This document shows positions 60,567 through 64,000 of a stretch of 64,000 bases of DNA, piece after piece. Numbering within the stretch: the stretch's first letter is position 1; every line of letters begins with the position of its first letter. This DNA is from an uncultured bacterium. Lineage in GTDB: Bacteria > Planctomycetota > UBA1135 > GCA-002686595. Both the position numbers and the translations under genes were made by a program. The notes under the pieces are model-generated. The model was not told the DNA's origin and did not search any database. It saw nothing but the letters and a program-made list of their open reading frames with translations. The stretch covers positions 27,634 to 91,633 of the forward strand of contig CALCXM010000182.1 of assembly GCA_937905825.1 (NCBI GenBank), given 5' to 3'.

Positions 60567-61157
60567 CTAGAAATCCGAAAGGATCGTCTTGAACTCGACT
60601 CGGCCGTTGGTCGCGGCACCGCGCCATTCAACGCGCACCAAGACGGGCAGGATCGCGTAGTCACCCGAGTGATCCGCGTTGTCCACCACCCCGTCCCCGT
60701 TCAGGTCCCGGGGCATGCTCAAGCGCGACTCATCGGTGTCTTCCCTAAGAGTCGCGTTGCCCCCGTCATCGAGCTCCGGCCAAATAATCTGACCGCACAG
60801 GCCATCTGCATCGTCCGTGCGCGGAGTCAGCCCTGGCACGTCGAAGGCAGCTAGGCGCGCGGTCATGCCCCCCGGATCGTCTGCCGCGCTCGAGTTGTTT
60901 GCGGCGAAGACCGCACTGAAGTTCTCAGCACGCAGGGTCTCCATCATCTGCCGGGCGGCGTCCGTCGCGATGGAAGCTTCGCGTGCCGTGCGCGCCGCCT
61001 TCGACGAGCCCATCAGGGCCTGACAGAACCCCATGAGAATGGTGACGAGGATGGTGACCGAGATGGAGACTTCGATCAGCGTCATCCCGCGGGTCGAGGA
61101 TGCGGGACCTTGATTCCGATGGCCAAAGCCGGTCCATAGAGGGCGGAGCGATTTCAT
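60567..61157 (-). CDS. Type IV prepilin-like protein (PilV/GspI-like)
   Basis: 196 aa from the ATG at 61157. A leader of about 24 residues ends SSTRG/MTLIEVSISVTILVTILMGFCQALMG, a class III cleavage site with Glu at +5. The C-terminal part contains a DLNGDGVVDNADHSGDY dockerin-like calcium loop before the last strands. First gene of the three-gene pilin cluster. Confidence 0.85.
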   Translation of the reverse strand: MKSLRPLWTGFGHRNQGPASSTRGMTLIEVSISVTILVTILMGFCQALMGSSKAARTAREASIATDAARQMMETLRAENFSAVFAANNSSAADDPGGMTARLAAFDVPGLTPRTDDADGLCGQIIWPELDDGGNATLREDTDESRLSMPRDLNGDGVVDNADHSGDYAILPVLVRVEWRGAATNGRVEFKTILSDF

Positions 61158-61234
61158 ATCCCCACAATCGACCCTCTGAAGCAAGGCTCTTTACAGGAAC
61201 GCCCAATTGTAAACGACTCTCCCCTAGGAAGCCC

Positions 61235-62935
61235 TCAAAGCCCGACTTTCCGCGCTGCGTGAGCCATCAGGCGGGGCATCAGGTCCGAACCGAAGGGCGA
61301 TTCCAGGCCCGAGGCCTCCAGAATCCCAAGCAGGCTCTTCGTCCCCCCGAGGCGACAGAGGGCAAAGTACTTCTCCAGGCAACCCTCATGGTCCCGGGCA
61401 TCCAACATGCCCAGCTGCATGGCGCTGGTCTCCGCGATGGCGTAGTCGATGTAATAGAAGGGGTAGCGGAAGATGTGCAACTGGCCGTACCAGCGTGCAG
61501 GCGCGAAGCGCGCGGCCTCCCCGCTCCAGTCCAGCCCGGGCATGTACGTGTCACGAATGCGCACGAAGGCCGCATCACGCTCATCCCAGCTCGCGGCGGG
61601 GTGCTCGTACACCCAATGCTGGAACTCATCGACGGTGCAGACGTAGCAGCAAAGAGTGATGGCTTTCTTCCAACGACCACGGGTGAAGGCCGCTTCCTGC
61701 TCCGGCGTGAAGAACTCATCCATGTAGGGCAGGCTCAGGAACTCCATTCCCATGGAGTGAATCTCCGCCGCGTCTGCAGTCGGCCAACGCAAGTTCACCG
61801 CGTCGATGGGCATGCTCTCCCAAGCTTGAAAGGCGTGACCCAGTTCGTGGGAAAGGGTCCCCACATCACTCGCGCCCCCGGTCGAGTTGCAGAAGATCGC
61901 GGCGCGGCTCTCGTCACTGAAGTCCGTGCAGTAGGCGCCCGAGGCCTTGCCCTTGCGGTTTTCCAGGTCGATCAGGTTCTCCGACCGCATGCGCTCAAAG
62001 TGCTCCAAGAGCCTCGGAGACAGGCGCTTTAGGATCCTCCCCATCTTGTCCAACTGCTCACCAATCGGCTCCGCCACATCAAGGGGCAGGCAGAGCTTCG
62101 GGTTGTAACCCTCGTCCCAAGGGCGCAAGGCGGGCGTGCCGAGGTTCGCTGCGTGTTCTGTCGCCATGCGCAAGAACAGGGGGGAGGCGTGTTGGCGGAC
62201 CGACGCTCGGAAGGCCGCTGCTTGCTCCGGGCCATAATCCGTGCGCCCCATCATGGCGTAGCCCAGGGGCACGAAGTTCTCGTGACCGAGGCGTTTGCCC
62301 ATTTCGTCGCGGCGCTCGACCTGGCCCTGAAAGATCGCGGCGAGTTCGTCGCGGTGCTCGAGGAACCAACCCCAGTGGGCCTCATAAGCGGCGCGACGCG
62401 TGTCCGCGTCCGGGGAGATGGTTCGGGAGCGGGCCAAGGAAAGGGTCATCTTCTCCCCTTGGACATCCACCTCCGCCTCCGCGACGAGCTTGTCGTAGGA
62501 CTTGGCCAGGTCGGAAACCTCGACCCGCAGCTCGCTATTCTCTGGAGCCAGTGCTGGCTCCCCCACCCTTAAGACGTTTAGCAGCTGGTCGCCAAATCGC
62601 TCGGCAACCGCAGCGCTGTGCTTGCTCGCCAAAAGCGCGGCCACCAGCTTGGCCTCCCCGTCCTCGGCGACGGGCACGACCTCTTGACGGTGGATTCGCT
62701 CGGCGGCTTCCGCCTCCCCATTGCCCATGTCCTTTGTGTAGCGATAACTCAACCGCGCCTGCTCGCTGCTCACGTAGGACTTCAGCTCATTCCAATCTTC
62801 GGAGAGGTGCAGCCAGTCCTTCGCAGTCTCCTGGGCTTCAGCGCCGTCAACCCGCTCGGTCAGAGCGGAGTAGGCCTGGAGAGCCCAGTCTTTGGTGAGG
62901 GACGCGGGGCGATCGGGCATGTGGGCGAATTTCAT
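61235..62935 (-). CDS. pepF: Oligoendopeptidase F-type M3 metallopeptidase
   Basis: 566 aa from the ATG at 62935; the frame extends to 62995 but lacks support there. The zinc motif is His363-Glu-Leu-Gly-His367 (LSHELGHAFQAWE), with the downstream Glu in AEIHSMGMEFLS. The C-terminal FRYPFYYIDYAIAETSAMQL is typical of PepF. Cytoplasmic degradation of oligopeptides is the expected role. Confidence 0.94.
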   Translation of the reverse strand: MKFAHMPDRPASLTKDWALQAYSALTERVDGAEAQETAKDWLHLSEDWNELKSYVSSEQARLSYRYTKDMGNGEAEAAERIHRQEVVPVAEDGEAKLVAALLASKHSAAVAERFGDQLLNVLRVGEPALAPENSELRVEVSDLAKSYDKLVAEAEVDVQGEKMTLSLARSRTISPDADTRRAAYEAHWGWFLEHRDELAAIFQGQVERRDEMGKRLGHENFVPLGYAMMGRTDYGPEQAAAFRASVRQHASPLFLRMATEHAANLGTPALRPWDEGYNPKLCLPLDVAEPIGEQLDKMGRILKRLSPRLLEHFERMRSENLIDLENRKGKASGAYCTDFSDESRAAIFCNSTGGASDVGTLSHELGHAFQAWESMPIDAVNLRWPTADAAEIHSMGMEFLSLPYMDEFFTPEQEAAFTRGRWKKAITLCCYVCTVDEFQHWVYEHPAASWDERDAAFVRIRDTYMPGLDWSGEAARFAPARWYGQLHIFRYPFYYIDYAIAETSAMQLGMLDARDHEGCLEKYFALCRLGGTKSLLGILEASGLESPFGSDLMPRLMAHAARKVGL

Positions 62936-63243
62936 AGGGTCTCCTGCTGGGGGGGCGCCCAAGCTAGCCTGACCCACCCTTGTCGCGAGAGACAATTCCC
63001 GTGTCTGGCCCCATGCAGGCCGTTGTTGAGGAAGGGACGACCCCCTCGAAAAACTTTCCTAATTATCAAAACGCATGGGTTACAACGTCAAATGGACTCC
63101 CTATAAACACCTGCCTGGGAAGGGAAAGGCGTCGGACCACGCCTCTCCCACAAAACTCCCAGACACATCTCTATGGTGATTGAGCCCCTCGGGGCTCGCA
63201 AGCGCCGGCTACTCTCTCTCTCCTCCCCCCCGAGTTCGGCGTG

Positions 63244-63280
63244 CAAGACCCCGACATTCCTTGTGAATGTCGGGGTCTTG
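63244..63280. terminator. Orphan 16-bp stem-loop, terminator-like
   Basis: CAAGACCCCGACATTC (63244-63259) pairs perfectly with GAATGTCGGGGTCTTG (63265-63280) around CTTGT; CGAATTTTGG follows. Neither flanking gene is transcribed towards it, so it does not end an annotated gene. Confidence 0.7.
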
Positions 63281-63410
63281 CGAATTTTGGGCAGGACCGT
63301 GGCTCCGAGCTCCTTGCCAGTGCCCCCCGACGATTGTTTCCGGGGGCCCAAAACTGGCGGTTAGGATGCTCTAGCCGGGCTTGATCCAGCGATAGGGACC
63401 CTGAGCCGGG

Positions 63411-63430
63411 CACCTTTCTCGAGAAAGGTG
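63411..63430. promoter_or_regulatory. 20-bp perfect palindrome upstream of sigma factor gene
   Basis: CACCTTTCTCGAGAAAGGTG, perfectly self-complementary over 10+10 bases with no spacer, 49 bp before the sigma factor ATG. Suits a dimeric repressor operator; as RNA it would form a hairpin in the leader. Confidence 0.6.
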
Positions 63431-63479
63431 AAACGCTGGAGGCCTCGGCGGCGACTCTTTCTCGGAACGAGTCAACATC

Positions 63480-64000
63480 ATGGATCACTCAGCAATCAAC
63501 GACCCCGCCAAAATCCTGGAGCACACAAGTTGGCTGCGCTCCTTGGCGAAGCAGTTGGTCGCCGACCCAAACACGGCTGACGACGTGGTGCAAAACACCT
63601 TGATCGCGGCCATGGCTTGGGAAGGCACGCCACGAGAGAGCATGAGGAATTGGCTCGCCGGGGTGGCACGCAACGTCGCACGGCAGATTCGCAGGGGGGA
63701 AACCCGAAGGAACGTGCGAGAGGCCGTTGCAGCTGTCCCGGAGTCCATTCCCTCGTCGGAGGAAATGGTCGAGCTGGTGGAGACACAGCGCTGGCTCGCG
63801 GCGCAAGTCCTCGAATTGGAGGAGCCCTACCGCTCGACCATTTACCTTCGTTACCTCGAAGAACTCGCCCCGGTCGAGATCGCCAAGCGCCTGAACATTC
63901 CGAGTTCGACGGTGCGCGTGCGACTCAAACGCGGACTCGCTCTGCTGCGCGAACGACTGGAAGAGAGCAACACCAAGTCGGAAGGTCACTGGAGCCTCGG
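63480..64000 (+). CDS. ECF sigma-70 factor, partial at window end
   Basis: The first 173 codons are in the window; the frame is open at the right edge. MDHSAINDPAKILEHTSWLRSLAKQLVADPNTADDVVQNTLIAAM is sigma region 2, and the RNWLAGVARNVARQIRR stretch follows. LEEPYRSTIYLRYLEELAPVEIAKRLNIPSSTVRVRLKRGLALLRERL is region 4. In planctomycetes such factors often lead genes for multi-domain kinases or carry C-terminal extensions, which cannot be checked here. The 20-bp palindrome upstream suggests specific control. Confidence 0.92.
   Translation, partial: MDHSAINDPAKILEHTSWLRSLAKQLVADPNTADDVVQNTLIAAMAWEGTPRESMRNWLAGVARNVARQIRRGETRRNVREAVAAVPESIPSSEEMVELVETQRWLAAQVLELEEPYRSTIYLRYLEELAPVEIAKRLNIPSSTVRVRLKRGLALLRERLEESNTKSEGHWSL

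Larger units (their letters stand above)
62936..63479. other. Divergent intergenic region with two strong inverted repeats
   Basis: 544 bp between pepF and the sigma factor gene. It holds the 16-bp stem-loop at 63244-63280 and the 20-bp palindrome at 63411-63430, listed separately. No gene is supported; an untranslated RNA ending at the stem-loop is possible. Confidence 0.5.

Noticed and set aside
1..64000. CRISPR arrays, insertion sequences, integrases, rRNA genes
   Set aside because: No regularly spaced repeats, transposase or integrase motifs, or rRNA segments were found on either strand.

Overview
The window looks like chromosomal DNA of a planctomycete. It is GC-rich. It carries secreted FG-GAP/ASPIC proteins, a PQQ-propeller protein, planctomycete-style ECF sigma factors and TPR/CHAT and HEAT-repeat proteins. 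Several secreted proteins share a Cys/Gly-rich C-terminal module (pattern CFG..CPCGN.G..G.GC ... GDG..C.GG ... YYQLW.RD ... FN.SN.L), which I associate with the Poly30/Saltatorellus-type lineages. The lineage call is inference from gene content; no rRNA is present.

Layout. 1-2.6 kb: two hypothetical proteins. 2.7-11.5 kb: a tight leftward eight-gene operon for tryptophan/kynurenine catabolism. Its first gene is tryptophan 2,3-dioxygenase. An atypical SDR, an LLM flavin enzyme, an asparaginase-II-like protein, an aldehyde dehydrogenase, a 2-aminophenol-type extradiol dioxygenase (catalytic subunit, then an alpha subunit fused to 2-aminomuconate deaminase) and kynurenine formamidase follow. A cysteine dioxygenase lies just upstream. 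12-20 kb: YceH, PQQ propeller, response regulator plus PAS histidine kinase, XdhC, a DUF2064 glycosyltransferase flanked by two oppositely oriented remnants of a secreted-protein gene, and a DUF6438-like lipoprotein. 20-25 kb: tRNA-Val, sigma factor, DNA ligase, cytidine deaminase, a DUF669-like protein. 25-37 kb: secreted FG-GAP and beta-helix proteins, dipeptidase, a TPR-CHAT protease-like protein, a GT-C/TPR membrane protein, a BNR/HYR secreted protein. 37.7-42 kb: ABC exporter, methyltransferase, zinc-ribbon SDR, TPR lipoprotein. 43-46.8 kb: two genes that stay open only if in-frame UGA codons are decoded. 47-50.5 kb: acetyltransferase, response regulator, groES-groEL. 50.6-58.6 kb: small zinc-type protein, a pentaheme membrane cytochrome coupled to an FG-GAP/ASPIC protein, a sugar-dehydrogenase-like propeller, a HEAT protein. 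58.6-64 kb: type IV pilin-like cluster, M3 peptidase, partial ECF sigma factor.

The strongest unusual signal is a pair of candidate selenoprotein genes about 2 kb apart, each with two in-frame UGA codons. One is a CxxCH cytochrome-c-like secreted protein (42980-43843). The other is a VPGU thioredoxin-like domain fused to an MsrA-like domain whose GCFW motif reads YUFW (45736-46785). Three of the four UGAs are followed, after 17-21 nt, by a 6-7 bp hairpin whose apical pentaloop begins C-G, which resembles a bacterial SECIS element; the fourth has weaker options. The second notable signal is the kynurenine operon: it combines upper tryptophan catabolism with lower 2-aminophenol meta-cleavage enzymes but lacks recognisable kynurenine 3-monooxygenase, kynureninase, cupin 3-hydroxyanthranilate dioxygenase and ACMS decarboxylase.
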